8,906 nucleotides of DNA from an archaeon (GCA_016550405.1 JABXGX010000149.1:1-8906); one strand, 5' to 3'; shown: positions 1 to 6,905, counted from the stretch's first letter. The notes: generated from the sequence alone by a model not told the origin. Translations and numbers: made by a program.

Positions 1-161
1 TAAAAGCGAGTTCGATGTTCTTCCAAAGTCCCATGGGAGAGGTTGAGTCTTAACACATCCATACCAGCTTTTGCCATTGCCAATAACTTCTCTTTGTTTT
101 GACAAGCAGGACCGATTGTGCAGACGATTTTTGAACGGGTGGGAATCTTTTGTTGTGTCAC
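1..161 (-). CDS. pyk: Pyruvate kinase, N-terminal fragment (runs off window start)
   Basis: Reading the minus strand from a GTG at 161 gives about 53 residues that open the pyruvate kinase TIM barrel. KIVCTIGPAC near residues 10-19 and MDVLRLNLSHGT near residues 34-45 match the family's KIVCTIGP and GM(N/D)VxRLNxSHG motifs; the Arg in RLN contacts phosphate and substrate. The enzyme converts phosphoenolpyruvate plus ADP to pyruvate plus ATP in the cytosol, the last step of glycolysis. GTG is chosen because GAGGTG lies 10 nt upstream (172-177) and an in-frame stop lies shortly beyond it, with no other start between. The rest of the gene is outside the window. It is transcribed away from the MoaD-like gene. 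Family assignment is secure from these motifs despite the short fragment. Confidence 0.93.
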   Translation of the reverse strand, partial: MTQQKIPTRSKIVCTIGPACQNKEKLLAMAKAGMDVLRLNLSHGTLEEHRTRF

Positions 162-171
162 CTTTCCACCG

Positions 172-177
172 CACCTC
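172..177 (-). promoter_or_regulatory. Shine-Dalgarno site of pyruvate kinase
   Basis: GAGGTG on the minus strand, 10 nt before the GTG at 161, matches the archaeal anti-SD consensus and decides the non-ATG start. Confidence 0.7.
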
Positions 178-201
178 TGGATTAGGTGAAACCATTTCTG
201 C

Positions 202-218
202 TAACCTAATTAGTGTTA
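202..218. promoter_or_regulatory. Imperfect palindrome in the pyk/MoaD divergent region
   Basis: TAAC-CTAATTAG-T-GTTA is a palindrome apart from one extra base, centred about 47 bp upstream of the pyruvate kinase start. Its AT-rich core (CTAATTAG) lies where a weak TATA box for pyk would be expected, so it could be an operator overlapping the promoter. This is inference from position and symmetry only. Confidence 0.3.
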
Positions 219-276
219 CTACACGACCTGTCGTCAGCGATATTGGATTAGGAATAAACCATAGAATTATCGTGAC

Positions 277-284
277 TTTTATAA
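277..284 (+). promoter_or_regulatory. TATA box for the MoaD-like gene
   Basis: TTTTATAA is centred about 37 bp before the ATG at 318. The usual 25-bp spacing puts the transcript start near 306, giving a leader of about 12 nt. That fits the absence of a clear SD before this ATG. On the other strand it reads TTATAAAA, but it is too far (about 115 bp) from pyk for a short leader. Confidence 0.6.
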
Positions 285-317
285 CGCGGATAACCACACA
301 GAAACAGCTGAGCCACT

Positions 318-602
318 ATGTACGTGACCATTCGGTACCTGAGTGTCATTCGTGAAATCACCGGAACACGAGAAGAAGTGATAGAGGTTGATACTGGTTC
401 GACGGTTGAAGACCTTTTGAGAATCCTTTCGAAGAAGTATGGAAAAGTGTTTGAGCGGATGATTCGTTCTGGGCGGGATATTCGAGGATTACAAATCATC
501 TATTTTATTAACGGAAAAAATATCGCGAACCTAAAAGGATTCAACACCCCAGTTCAAAACCAAAGTCAACTCGTAATTATTCCACCCGTCGCTGGTGGAT
601 GA
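318..602 (+). CDS. MoaD/ThiS-family ubiquitin-like sulfur carrier (SAMP-like)
   Basis: This 94-residue protein has a beta-grasp pattern. It opens with strand MYVTIRYLSVIREITG, close to the MoaD signature (KVxVRYFAxxREixG). TVEDLLRILSKKYG at about 38-51 is the typical helix, INGKNI at about 74-79 is the typical turn, and it ends VIIPPVAGG. The C-terminal Gly-Gly is the site that an E1-like enzyme adenylates and converts to thiocarboxylate. Relatives donate sulfur for molybdopterin (MoaD), thiazole (ThiS) or tRNA thiolation, or act as archaeal protein modifiers (SAMPs). No moaE, E1/MoeB or tungsto-enzyme gene lies nearby, so the pathway cannot be decided. It converges with the next gene with 6 bp between them, leaving no room for a separate terminator. 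It is slightly longer than typical MoaD. Confidence 0.88.
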   Translation: MYVTIRYLSVIREITGTREEVIEVDTGSTVEDLLRILSKKYGKVFERMIRSGRDIRGLQIIYFINGKNIANLKGFNTPVQNQSQLVIIPPVAGG

Positions 603-608
603 AGCCCA

Positions 609-1553
609 TTATATTAAATTCCCAGGATCATTGTAATGTTGTGGAGCAGGATGCACCTTTTCAATGATGCTGGTTTCAAACACATCAGCAGCAGTGAGCC
701 TTTGCTGAATATAGCCCATTTCTTGCAATACTGGGATGAAAGCCAAAGTGGATTCAATGTATTCGGGTGGAAGGCTTGCACAATATTTGGGTGAGACCCG
801 AAACACTTGCTTGAGAAATGCCTCATCAACAATTCCGATTTCTTTTACTGCTAGAGAAGCTGCTTTGTCTGGGTTTTCTCGCATGAGGTTACAGGCGGCT
901 TCATGAATTTCCAAGAACCCTTGGATGTCATTAGGTTGTTCGAATATCATAGAGGAGGTAGCTACAATTCCATAACTAGGATTGTAAGGCCAAATAGCAC
1001 TTGGAGGAAGCACTAAAGGGGCATCCAAATATCTTGTTGCTAAAACAGCTAACGGAGGGGTTCCACAGCCACCAGCAACTTTCTTATCTTCCATCGCCTC
1101 CAATATGAAATCGGCCCAGGCAAAATTCTCAATCATAATGGTCTCAGCTAGCCCAGCATCAGCAACAAGTTTGCGAATAATGACGTCATGAATTGAGCCT
1201 TTTGAAGGAGTACCTAGTTTCTTACCTTTGAATTGCTGTAAAACGGCTTCAACAGAACCAGTTTCTTGGAATGTTTTGTATCCTGTAAGACCAGTAACCA
1301 CGGTTCCCTCAACATGTCCACCGCCCACACAGTGGATATCCAATCCTTGTTCCATGCCAATCATTGCAGGGGGAAGCCCGATATAGCCAAGATCTAAGTC
1401 TCCTTTCTTGAAAGCTTGGACCATGGCAGGTCCAGTGGGAAATAGCGTCCATTCAGCTTTCTTTTTCATTTTCTCTTCAACCCACCCAGCCCCCATCAGA
1501 ATGAAAGCGGTATGGTAGGCTGTTGAGAGATGACCAATCCGCAGTCGTGTCAT
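609..1553 (-). CDS. Periplasmic-binding-protein-fold protein (NMT1/THI5/SsuA-like) without signal peptide
   Basis: The 314-residue protein has the type II substrate-binding fold of the NMT1/THI5/TauA group. IGHLSTAYHTAF at 6-17 forms the first strand and ligand loop. TGPAMVQAFKKGDLDLGYIGLPPA at 40-63 is the classic 'count, test and sense' segment. LGTPSKGSIHDVIIRKL at 113-129 is the start of the second lobe. GCGTPPLAV at 162-170 is the hinge-region equivalent of the family's 'wEPxa' site. Such proteins usually deliver nitrate, sulfonates, taurine or pyrimidines to an ABC permease. Here the N-terminus goes directly into the first strand with no signal peptide or lipobox, and no permease or ATPase gene is adjacent. 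A cytosolic role is possible, because THI5 and MqnA/MqnD are enzymes with this fold. The THI5 CCCFC motif is absent. The ATG has GAGG about 10 nt upstream (1564-1567). Confidence 0.8.
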   Translation of the reverse strand: MTRLRIGHLSTAYHTAFILMGAGWVEEKMKKKAEWTLFPTGPAMVQAFKKGDLDLGYIGLPPAMIGMEQGLDIHCVGGGHVEGTVVTGLTGYKTFQETGSVEAVLQQFKGKKLGTPSKGSIHDVIIRKLVADAGLAETIMIENFAWADFILEAMEDKKVAGGCGTPPLAVLATRYLDAPLVLPPSAIWPYNPSYGIVATSSMIFEQPNDIQGFLEIHEAACNLMRENPDKAASLAVKEIGIVDEAFLKQVFRVSPKYCASLPPEYIESTLAFIPVLQEMGYIQQRLTAADVFETSIIEKVHPAPQHYNDPGNLI

Positions 1554-1582
1554 AGCAGTGAGTCCTCTTATGCTTGCACCAC

Positions 1583-1593
1583 TTAATTATTAT
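1583..1593 (-). promoter_or_regulatory. TATA box for the substrate-binding-protein-like gene
   Basis: On the minus strand ATAATAATTAA lies about 25 bp before a predicted transcript start near 1562-1568, giving a leader of about 10-15 nt with GAGG at 1567-1564. This gives the gene its own promoter, separate from the upstream acyltransferase gene. Confidence 0.5.
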
Positions 1594-1624
1594 CCACGAA
1601 TGATTATCCCTGATGGTATCGGTT

Positions 1625-2794
1625 TTAAAATGCCCAGAAGCCATTAAGTGCCAGAATCCAGCGCATACCTAATGCAATCATAAGGATGAGATAGGTGGCA
1701 GCGATATCCCAATAGACGGATCGCTTCGAGCGGAATGGTAGCCAGAAATTGGCGGAGAGTAGCGAGAGTCCGAAGTAGCTTACGGTAATCAAAATCCAGC
1801 CTAGCACTCCAATGGTTCTATAGAACCCAAGAATCACTCCAAAGAGGACGATACCATAAAGGTGGTGGGCAATATAGGATATTAAAGCTACCCGACCATT
1901 CATTTCAAAAAACCTACTAACAGGGTTCCACCATTTCCAAACATCCACTGTCAATAACACACTCGCAACAGCCAGAAGTGCCATGCCAGATGAGAGCAGA
2001 AAGAAGCCATTCGTAAGGGGATATTGGGTCAGAGGATCACCAAGAAGAAAGAAAGGCACAACCATAAGGCAGAAGAGGCCACCAATTACAAGGATATCGT
2101 GTACAATTCGTCTGGGATTTGAGGGAGTTTCGAGAATTGCTTCCCCGATGAATGTGCCGATGATTGGACACGCCAGCCAAGGAAAGAGAGGAGCTTTTCC
2201 AGTTGCAATGATTGCAGAGAGATGGTCGAACCAAGTTTGGGGAGGCACATATTGAATATTGCCAACTGTTCCAACGATTGCATCATAGTTCAGCCATACC
2301 CGAAAGATGGGGGCAAGGACGATTATCAGGACTGGGAGAAATATTCGATAACGCTTGGGAAGATAGAGGGTAAGTTGAGCGATAATAAGAGAGAACCCGA
2401 TGAGTTGGAGAATACTCCAATCCAGAATCCATACAGTGCCAAACATCACAACGGAAAACAAATACCCTAATCCCACAATGAGAAGCCCTCGAGATAGCAC
2501 CCATTTCAATATGGTTTTTCCTGAGTCTCCTCTTTGTTGGAAGCGTGAGTTGGCTAGGACAACGCCTATCCCTGCAACGACGTAAAAAAGGGGTGCGGGG
2601 ATTATTCCAAAGAAGAGAATCGACATCGCAATAGGCGAATGGTATCCACCACCAACGAAGGTTTGTCCAAAATGGTTGATAATCATAAAAACCAATGCAA
2701 CGCCACGGAGCACATCAACAGAGGCAATCCGACCATTATGCTCTACAAGGGCCTGGGATTCTACCATGATTACCGAACCACATCTACAGTTCAT
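1625..2794 (-). CDS. Multi-TM acyltransferase, HGSNAT-like (DUF1624/DUF418 group)
   Basis: The 389-residue integral membrane protein has about 10-11 hydrophobic segments. The N-terminal signature RIASVDVLRGVALVFMIINH (22-41) matches the heparan-alpha-glucosaminide N-acetyltransferase catalytic domain pattern RixSlDxlRGlalxxMxxxH, with Asp27, Arg30, Gly31 and His41. PAPLFYVVAGIGVVLA (66-81) and FPWLACPIIGTFIGEAI (204-220) match the family's 'PlFfflsG' and 'fPWlg...G' segments. Family members transfer acyl groups, often acetyl, onto sugars across a membrane; the substrate here is unknown. The annotated start (ATG 2794) adds about 20 residues before the conserved domain. An in-frame ATG at 2767 (MVESQALVEHNGRIASVD) is closer to family starts and may be correct. 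It shares a divergent intergenic region with the pentapeptide gene. YeiB/DUF418 or OpgC-type relatives are the main alternative. Confidence 0.8.
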   Translation of the reverse strand: MNCRCGSVIMVESQALVEHNGRIASVDVLRGVALVFMIINHFGQTFVGGGYHSPIAMSILFFGIIPAPLFYVVAGIGVVLANSRFQQRGDSGKTILKWVLSRGLLIVGLGYLFSVVMFGTVWILDWSILQLIGFSLIIAQLTLYLPKRYRIFLPVLIIVLAPIFRVWLNYDAIVGTVGNIQYVPPQTWFDHLSAIIATGKAPLFPWLACPIIGTFIGEAILETPSNPRRIVHDILVIGGLFCLMVVPFFLLGDPLTQYPLTNGFFLLSSGMALLAVASVLLTVDVWKWWNPVSRFFEMNGRVALISYIAHHLYGIVLFGVILGFYRTIGVLGWILITVSYFGLSLLSANFWLPFRSKRSVYWDIAATYLILMIALGMRWILALNGFWAF

Positions 2795-2825
2795 CTAATG
2801 ATAGAAAGGTAGCGTCGGTTAACTC

Positions 2826-2835
2826 CTATAAGAGA
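2826..2835 (-). promoter_or_regulatory. Possible TATA box for the acyltransferase gene
   Basis: On the minus strand the segment reads TCTTATAGG, placing a transcript start near 2804, about 10 nt before ATG 2794 and 37 nt before ATG 2767. Neither ATG has a clear SD, so both remain open. Confidence 0.35.
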
Positions 2836-2971
2836 TAGTCGGTGAAACTCAAGAATTCCGATTTAACATCAATGTCCCTGACAATCGCCCAAAGCCATAT
2901 AACTGGACAACTTAAGAGTGATTTACCAGTGTGGAAGACACCCGATTCCGAACGACACCCTAGCTCTCCCT

Positions 2972-2980
2972 GAGGGGATC
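2972..2980 (+). promoter_or_regulatory. Strong Shine-Dalgarno that sets a TTG start
   Basis: GAGGGGATC differs by one base from GAGGTGATC, the anti-SD complement, and sits 5 nt before TTG at 2986. It is the best SD in the window, and it points to a start 419 bp upstream of the first in-frame ATG of the pentapeptide gene. Confidence 0.65.
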
Positions 2981-2985
2981 CATTC

Positions 2986-4184
2986 TTGTCCGTACCACCC
3001 GCTGTATGTACTTACGTATATCGTCATGAACGCCCCTGCCATAAACGGGTGAACGCTGTACCCACCCAGTTGTACCAGGCAGCCCATACTGTCGATGGCA
3101 CCAAGTTCTCCCAGACAAGGATTTACGTGGTGTTGATTTCAGCAACGTAGAAGAAGAGCCCAAACACCTCTGTGAAGCACATCTGGTCGATGCACGCGTA
3201 GATGAGGCAATCCTGCTTGATGTACTCTTACTCGATGCCAATCTTCATGGCGCTTCGTTAACAAAAGCAAACTTACAAGGAGCGAATCTATCCCAAGCAA
3301 ACTTATTTGAGGTAGATCTTTGGGGAGCCAACCTTCAGGGAGCTCAACTAATTCTCACCCAATTAAAATTCTCAGATTTTGTCCGAGCTAACCTGGAAAA
3401 CGCCATGTTTGATGGTGCCACACTGGAATTCACTGATCTTCGTGGTGCGGATTTACAACTCGCTCATTTCGAGGGAGCCCATATTAAGAGCTGTTATTTT
3501 GCCAGTGAATTCGGTTCAGCACGCTTAATGTTATGTACCTTGAAAAACGCATCATCGATTGATGATCTTGTAGCTAAAAAGGCTCGAATCAGCCTAAACT
3601 CTGAGCTGAGTGCAGGAGATAAACTCCGAGTGTATACCATCGAGGATTATAGCGTCCAACCTAGGGATCATCGAGATATTGTGCGAGACCACCGGGTCCT
3701 AAAAATCTATTGCAAACAAGAAGGGCGATTAGACCGGAGTAGCAAACACTACTTGAGTGAAATGCGGTCGATGCGGAAAAATTACTGGAAGCAGGCGTCT
3801 GTTGAAAACAATGAGAAACCGGACGAAGAAAAACCATCGACTTCGAAACGGTTTCAGTTTGCTATTCGAGGTTTTAATAATAAATTACTGGATACCCTTT
3901 TTGGGTATGGCAAGGAATCCGGAAAACTTATCGCGTGGACTTTTTTCACTGTTTTTCTGACTGCAATTGCTCTGTTCCTAATGAGTCTTCCAGCTCTTCC
4001 CCTTGAAAGTCTATTTACTGCGTTTATTACGAGCCTAGCAACAGCACTTGTTTCCTTTGCTGTTGCCCCACCCATCCCGGTTGGACAAATTCCTCAATTC
4101 TGGTTGGCGAATGTAACTGCATTTGTAGGCAAATTCTTCCTTGTGCTGTTTGTGTTTATTTTTGGTCGAAAGGTCGAACGCTAA
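2986..4184 (+). CDS. Pentapeptide-repeat protein with Cys/His cluster and channel-like membrane tail; apparent -1 frameshift near 3043-3048
   Basis: The ATG at 3405 is internal: the same frame is open from 3045 and full of pentapeptide repeats (KDLRGVDF, ANLQGANLSQANL, WGANLQGAQL), yet has no ATG, GTG or TTG before 3405. Frame 1 supplies the start, TTG 2986 with a strong SD, and encodes SVPPAVCTYVYRHERPCHK before the frames must join. One extra A in the AAA run at 3043-3045 would fuse them into a 399-residue protein with C8, C18, H19, C25, H27, C36 and H39, ending in PYCRWH. This is a probable zinc-binding head. Then come a right-handed beta-helix of A(D/N)LXX repeats (about 46-175), a helical linker resembling the 'ALKxxxxxxG...YxxEMRxxRK' region of other pentapeptide proteins, and a hydrophobic tail with a pore-like segment ending FGRKVER. 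The tail resembles Ion_trans_2-type domains fused to pentapeptide repeats. Whether this is a real frameshift, a sequencing error or a pseudogene is undecided. Confidence 0.75.
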
Positions 4185-5290
4185 GGATTCAGTTCAGGAT
4201 AGATTTCCTCTGCTAGAATTCGGGAAACATCAAAATACGTGTAAGGAGCGTTCCGCTTGCTTACACCATTAATGATTTCGAAACAGAATTTCCTCGCACC
4301 TACATCTACAAAAGCCTGAATTTTCTTTCGAACTTCTTCTGGTGACCCTGCTAGGGTTATTGATTTGATTGCTTCCTCAGGAATATCAGTGACAATTGGG
4401 AGCATTTTACTCATATCCAGTTTGGCAACATCGTCGGCGTCATATGTTAGCAAGCTGATATTGCTCGGACGAAGACCCTGCTCCTGATAAATTGCCGAAT
4501 AGTCTTCATTCCAAAATCCCAAAGCATCTAATACATGGGGTTGTAACACAAGCTGTCCACGGAGACCACCAAGATACTGGGAAACTGCCCCAGGATCATC
4601 ATGCATGAACACTCGCCCCCAAAACCCAGCTGCTAAACCGGATGGATCCCGACCTAATTTTTTCATTTGCCGATGAATATCTTTCAATCCTTCCCTATAC
4701 AACGCTGGTAAAGCAGGAAAGGGAAACCAGCCATCGGCGAGTTCAGCAGTTAATTTCCGGGTCCGCGGACCATTTCCTGCAATCCAAACTGGTGGATGAG
4801 GTTGTGAAAGCGGTTTAGGCTCTAAAACAGCACGGTCCAGCTTGAAGAATCGTCCTTGATGAGTAACTGGTCCCAATTGGGTCCACAACAGCTTCATCAC
4901 TTCAATGCACTCTTTCAATCGACTTACAGCATTTTTCGAGTCAAATCCGTAGACCGCTAGATTCATTTTTTCACCCGCACCTATTCCCAAAATAAAGCGC
5001 CCACCAGATTGATGATCTAGGGAAACAGCGTTTTGAGCCAAAATAGCTGGATGAAGACGAATAGCATCGGTAACAGCAACGCCCAATGACATTCTAGGTG
5101 CAAGCTCGGCAAAAGCAGCTAGCATCGTCCAAGGAGACAAAAAAGCATCAATGGCGAAAGGGGGTAATCCTCGAAGATGATCGGGGACCCAGCAGGTAGT
5201 CCAATTTTTCTGTTCAATCATTTTAGTAACTTTGGTTTTGACCAAATCCCAAGACCGAGAATAGAACAGTTGCTGTCCAAATTCAATCAT
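4181..5290 (-). CDS. LLM-class flavin/F420-dependent oxidoreductase (methylene-H4MPT reductase-like)
   Basis: The 369-residue protein (from ATG 5290) has the luciferase-like TIM barrel (PF00296). WVPDH at 34-38 follows beta-1/alpha-1. RLHPAILAQNAVSLDHQSGG (78-97) is the family's 'RhPaxxAxxaatLdxlSgGR' signature. RFILGIGAGE (98-107) binds cofactor. PVWIAGNGPRTRKLTAELADGW (167-188) is the C-terminal phosphate-binding segment. AGSPEEVRKKI near the end is the family's 'GtPeevaekl' helix. Members use F420 or FMN; archaeal ones include the reductase of methylene-tetrahydromethanopterin and F420-dependent alcohol or sugar-phosphate dehydrogenases. The substrate is not readable from sequence. A TTG at 5308 could add six residues, but it has no SD, while GTGAT precedes ATG 5290 and MIEFGQQ suits family starts. 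It lies 37 bp downstream of the small membrane protein (probable operon), and its stop overlaps the pentapeptide gene's stop by 4 bp. Confidence 0.88.
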   Translation of the reverse strand: MIEFGQQLFYSRSWDLVKTKVTKMIEQKNWTTCWVPDHLRGLPPFAIDAFLSPWTMLAAFAELAPRMSLGVAVTDAIRLHPAILAQNAVSLDHQSGGRFILGIGAGEKMNLAVYGFDSKNAVSRLKECIEVMKLLWTQLGPVTHQGRFFKLDRAVLEPKPLSQPHPPVWIAGNGPRTRKLTAELADGWFPFPALPALYREGLKDIHRQMKKLGRDPSGLAAGFWGRVFMHDDPGAVSQYLGGLRGQLVLQPHVLDALGFWNEDYSAIYQEQGLRPSNISLLTYDADDVAKLDMSKMLPIVTDIPEEAIKSITLAGSPEEVRKKIQAFVDVGARKFCFEIINGVSKRNAPYTYFDVSRILAEEIYPELNP

Positions 5291-5327
5291 TGCTATCACA
5301 GAACTCAAGAGTGTATTGGTCTATCTT

Positions 5328-5570
5328 TCACTCCTGGGGATTCTTATATGTACTTTCAGATTCGTCGATGTTGCGTCTAGACGTCATGATAATGATGAGT
5401 AATGAAGCAATAACAACTGCAAAGATGACCCACCACACCCAACCCATCCAAATCAGCATCCCATCAACGAGTGCCCACCCTCCGAATAGGGCCAAATATC
5501 CAGAAATTGTCAACACAATTACGGTCATGAAACCTAAACAAACAACATCAAGTTTCCCGAGTTCTGTCAT
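5328..5570 (-). CDS. Small two-TM membrane protein of unknown function
   Basis: This 80-residue protein has two hydrophobic stretches: about 8-33 (VVCLGFMTVIVLTISGYLAL and on) and about 39-63 (MLIWMGWVWWVIFAVVIASL and on). A basic SRR follows, then an acidic, polar 15-residue tail. AAGGAG with GGAG about 9 nt before the ATG is a good SD, and an AT-rich TATA box is well placed, so the gene is likely real. I do not recognise a family. It ends 37 bp before the LLM oxidoreductase in the same direction, so the two are probably cotranscribed. It could help anchor or regulate a membrane-associated partner, but nothing in the sequence shows this. Confidence 0.7.
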   Translation of the reverse strand: MTELGKLDVVCLGFMTVIVLTISGYLALFGGWALVDGMLIWMGWVWWVIFAVVIASLLIIIMTSRRNIDESESTYKNPQE

Positions 5571-5600
5571 AAGGTCTTTCTCCTTACTTCATCTCAGTTG

Positions 5601-5609
5601 TATAATTTT
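5601..5609 (-). promoter_or_regulatory. TATA box for the small membrane protein/LLM operon
   Basis: AAAATTATA on the minus strand is centred 35 bp before ATG 5570. The predicted transcript start near 5580 just includes the GGAG SD at 5580-5583. Confidence 0.5.
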
Positions 5610-5713
5610 GGTTGTAGCCACTTCCTCGATCAGATTAGGCCAATTTGCCCAGATTATTCTTTGAATACAGTACTATAAGGTTGACGATTTCAGTGGATTG
5701 GGTAACAACACGC

Positions 5714-5723
5714 AAATTTAAAG
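5714..5723 (+). promoter_or_regulatory. Possible TATA box for the nitronate-monooxygenase-like gene
   Basis: AAATTTAAAG lies about 73 bp before ATG 5792 and predicts a start near 5743 with a leader of about 49 nt. A second AT-rich site (CTATAAGG near 5673-5680) is an alternative with a longer leader. The 212-bp region 5571-5782 otherwise holds no gene, only the two divergent promoters. Confidence 0.35.
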
Positions 5724-5780
5724 TACCCCAGCTGCCAATGAAAACAAAAAATCCTATCCGCAATTCGACTCCTCCGCGTT

Positions 5781-5786
5781 AGGTGA
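5781..5786 (+). promoter_or_regulatory. Shine-Dalgarno deciding the ATG 5792 start
   Basis: AGGTGA ends 5 nt before ATG 5792. It overlaps an in-frame GTG at 5783 that would otherwise be taken as the start and adds three residues. Confidence 0.65.
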
Positions 5787-5791
5787 AACCT

Positions 5792-6850
5792 ATGATTAAA
5801 ACGAAATTCACCGAAATGGTCGGCTGCAAACACCCCATTATCCAAGCGGCAATGGGTCCTTTCTATACAACCAAACTATGTGCAGCTGTCAGCAACGCCG
5901 GTGCCTTCGGTATTGTTTCTCACACGAATCTACGTAATATTGATCCCATCAAGGAAATGGAGATAAACATCCTCGATGTGGTCGAAAATACTGATGGTCC
6001 TTTCGGCGTCAACATTCGAACAGCTAGACTCCAAATCGACTACCCAGAACTCATCAAACTGATTCCCCGGATTCGCAAAGAAAACAAAAAAGTCAGGGAG
6101 CAACTTCGAGTTGTCATCACCTCAGCTGGTGACCCTCGCCCAGGAGCACATCACTTCAAGGATGTAGACCCCGAGTTGAAAGTCTTTCACGTCATCCCTG
6201 CGAAATGGCTTGCGGTCAAAGCTCTGAATCCCGACTGGTTCCAAAAGAAGTTTCCAGGCACCAAAGGTGTACTCGACGGAATCGTCGCAACTGGTTACGA
6301 AGGCGGTGGTCATAACTCATATGAAAAAGTCGCCACTACAGTGCTAACTGCCGAAATGGTGGAAATGGCAGGTGACATCCCTGTAATTTCCTGTGGGGGA
6401 TGGTTCGATGGTAAAGGACTTGCGGGTGCCCTCGCCATGGGCGCTTCAGGCATCCAAATGGGAACCCGATTCATCGCCACAAAGGAAAGCGAATTCCACG
6501 ACGATTACAAGGCCCTTATATTACCTGCAACCGACGAAGACACTGTTGTCACCACTGGAGCCTTCGGACCCATCCGGTTACTCAAAAACGAATACTCTAA
6601 GACTCATGGTTCACCCGTTCCCGACCGTGAAGCCCGAATGGCTGAAGAATCGTCCATGACAGCCGATGACCTTCTCGACGAAATGGAACGCTACGAACTC
6701 GTCTACAAGGGTAACGTCCAGAAAGGTCCCATCCTCGTCGGTCAAACCATCGGTGGCATTGACAGCATTCCGACGGTTAAAGAAGTCGTTGACAGCATTA
6801 TCAAAGAAGCTGAGATGCGTCTAAAAGCGGTATCGAAACTAGTCAGTTAG
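5792..6850 (+). CDS. Nitronate monooxygenase / 2-nitropropane dioxygenase-family FMN protein (FabK-like)
   Basis: The 352-residue protein is an FMN TIM barrel of the NMO group. The N-terminus CKHPIIQAAMGPF (12-24) matches the family's 'cryPIiqgpMg'. AVSNAGAFGIV (32-42) is the next strand-loop. YEGGGHNSY (169-177) contains the conserved GGH with the histidine that is catalytic in nitronate monooxygenases. PVISCGGWFDGKGLAGALAMGASGIQMGTRF (197-227) binds the FMN phosphate (GG-x-x-DG-x-G and G-x-x-MGTRF). NMOs oxidise nitronates; close relatives include FabK enoyl-ACP reductase and others of unknown substrate, so the reaction is not proven. Length is normal for the group. It stands alone, with its own promoter region and a hairpin terminator after the stop. 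Confidence 0.88.
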   Translation: MIKTKFTEMVGCKHPIIQAAMGPFYTTKLCAAVSNAGAFGIVSHTNLRNIDPIKEMEINILDVVENTDGPFGVNIRTARLQIDYPELIKLIPRIRKENKKVREQLRVVITSAGDPRPGAHHFKDVDPELKVFHVIPAKWLAVKALNPDWFQKKFPGTKGVLDGIVATGYEGGGHNSYEKVATTVLTAEMVEMAGDIPVISCGGWFDGKGLAGALAMGASGIQMGTRFIATKESEFHDDYKALILPATDEDTVVTTGAFGPIRLLKNEYSKTHGSPVPDREARMAEESSMTADDLLDEMERYELVYKGNVQKGPILVGQTIGGIDSIPTVKEVVDSIIKEAEMRLKAVSKLVS

Positions 6851-6868
6851 TATATCTGTGTGCACCTA

Positions 6869-6905
6869 GAGGAGCAAAGCAGTTGCTCCTCACATTTACT
6901 TTTTA
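6869..6905 (+). terminator. Hairpin plus T-rich tail after the NMO gene
   Basis: GAGGAGCAA (6869-6877) and TTGCTCCTC (6883-6891) form a perfect 9-bp stem with a 5-nt loop, followed by a T-rich tract ending in TTTTT at 6900-6905. It starts 18 bp after the stop. Stem-loop plus T-tract terminates transcription; archaea rely mainly on the T-tract. It may also serve the convergent minus-strand gene. Confidence 0.6.

Noticed and set aside
182..193. TTAGGTGAAACC occurs here and again at 5780-5791
   Set aside because: The second copy is the SD and start region of the NMO gene; the first has no start codon after it. A 12-base match with no shared context is treated as chance.
71..355. Open frame on the plus strand over the pyruvate kinase start and divergent promoter
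   Set aside because: It is antisense to recognisable pyruvate kinase motifs and its product has no protein-like features.
2960..3241. Minus-strand 93-residue open frame rich in Ser, Arg and Thr
   Set aside because: It is the antisense shadow of the pentapeptide gene's N-terminal region; its composition is typical of a reverse frame.
3405..4184. Pentapeptide gene starting at ATG 3405
   Set aside because: The same frame continues upstream with clear pentapeptide repeats, so this ATG is internal.
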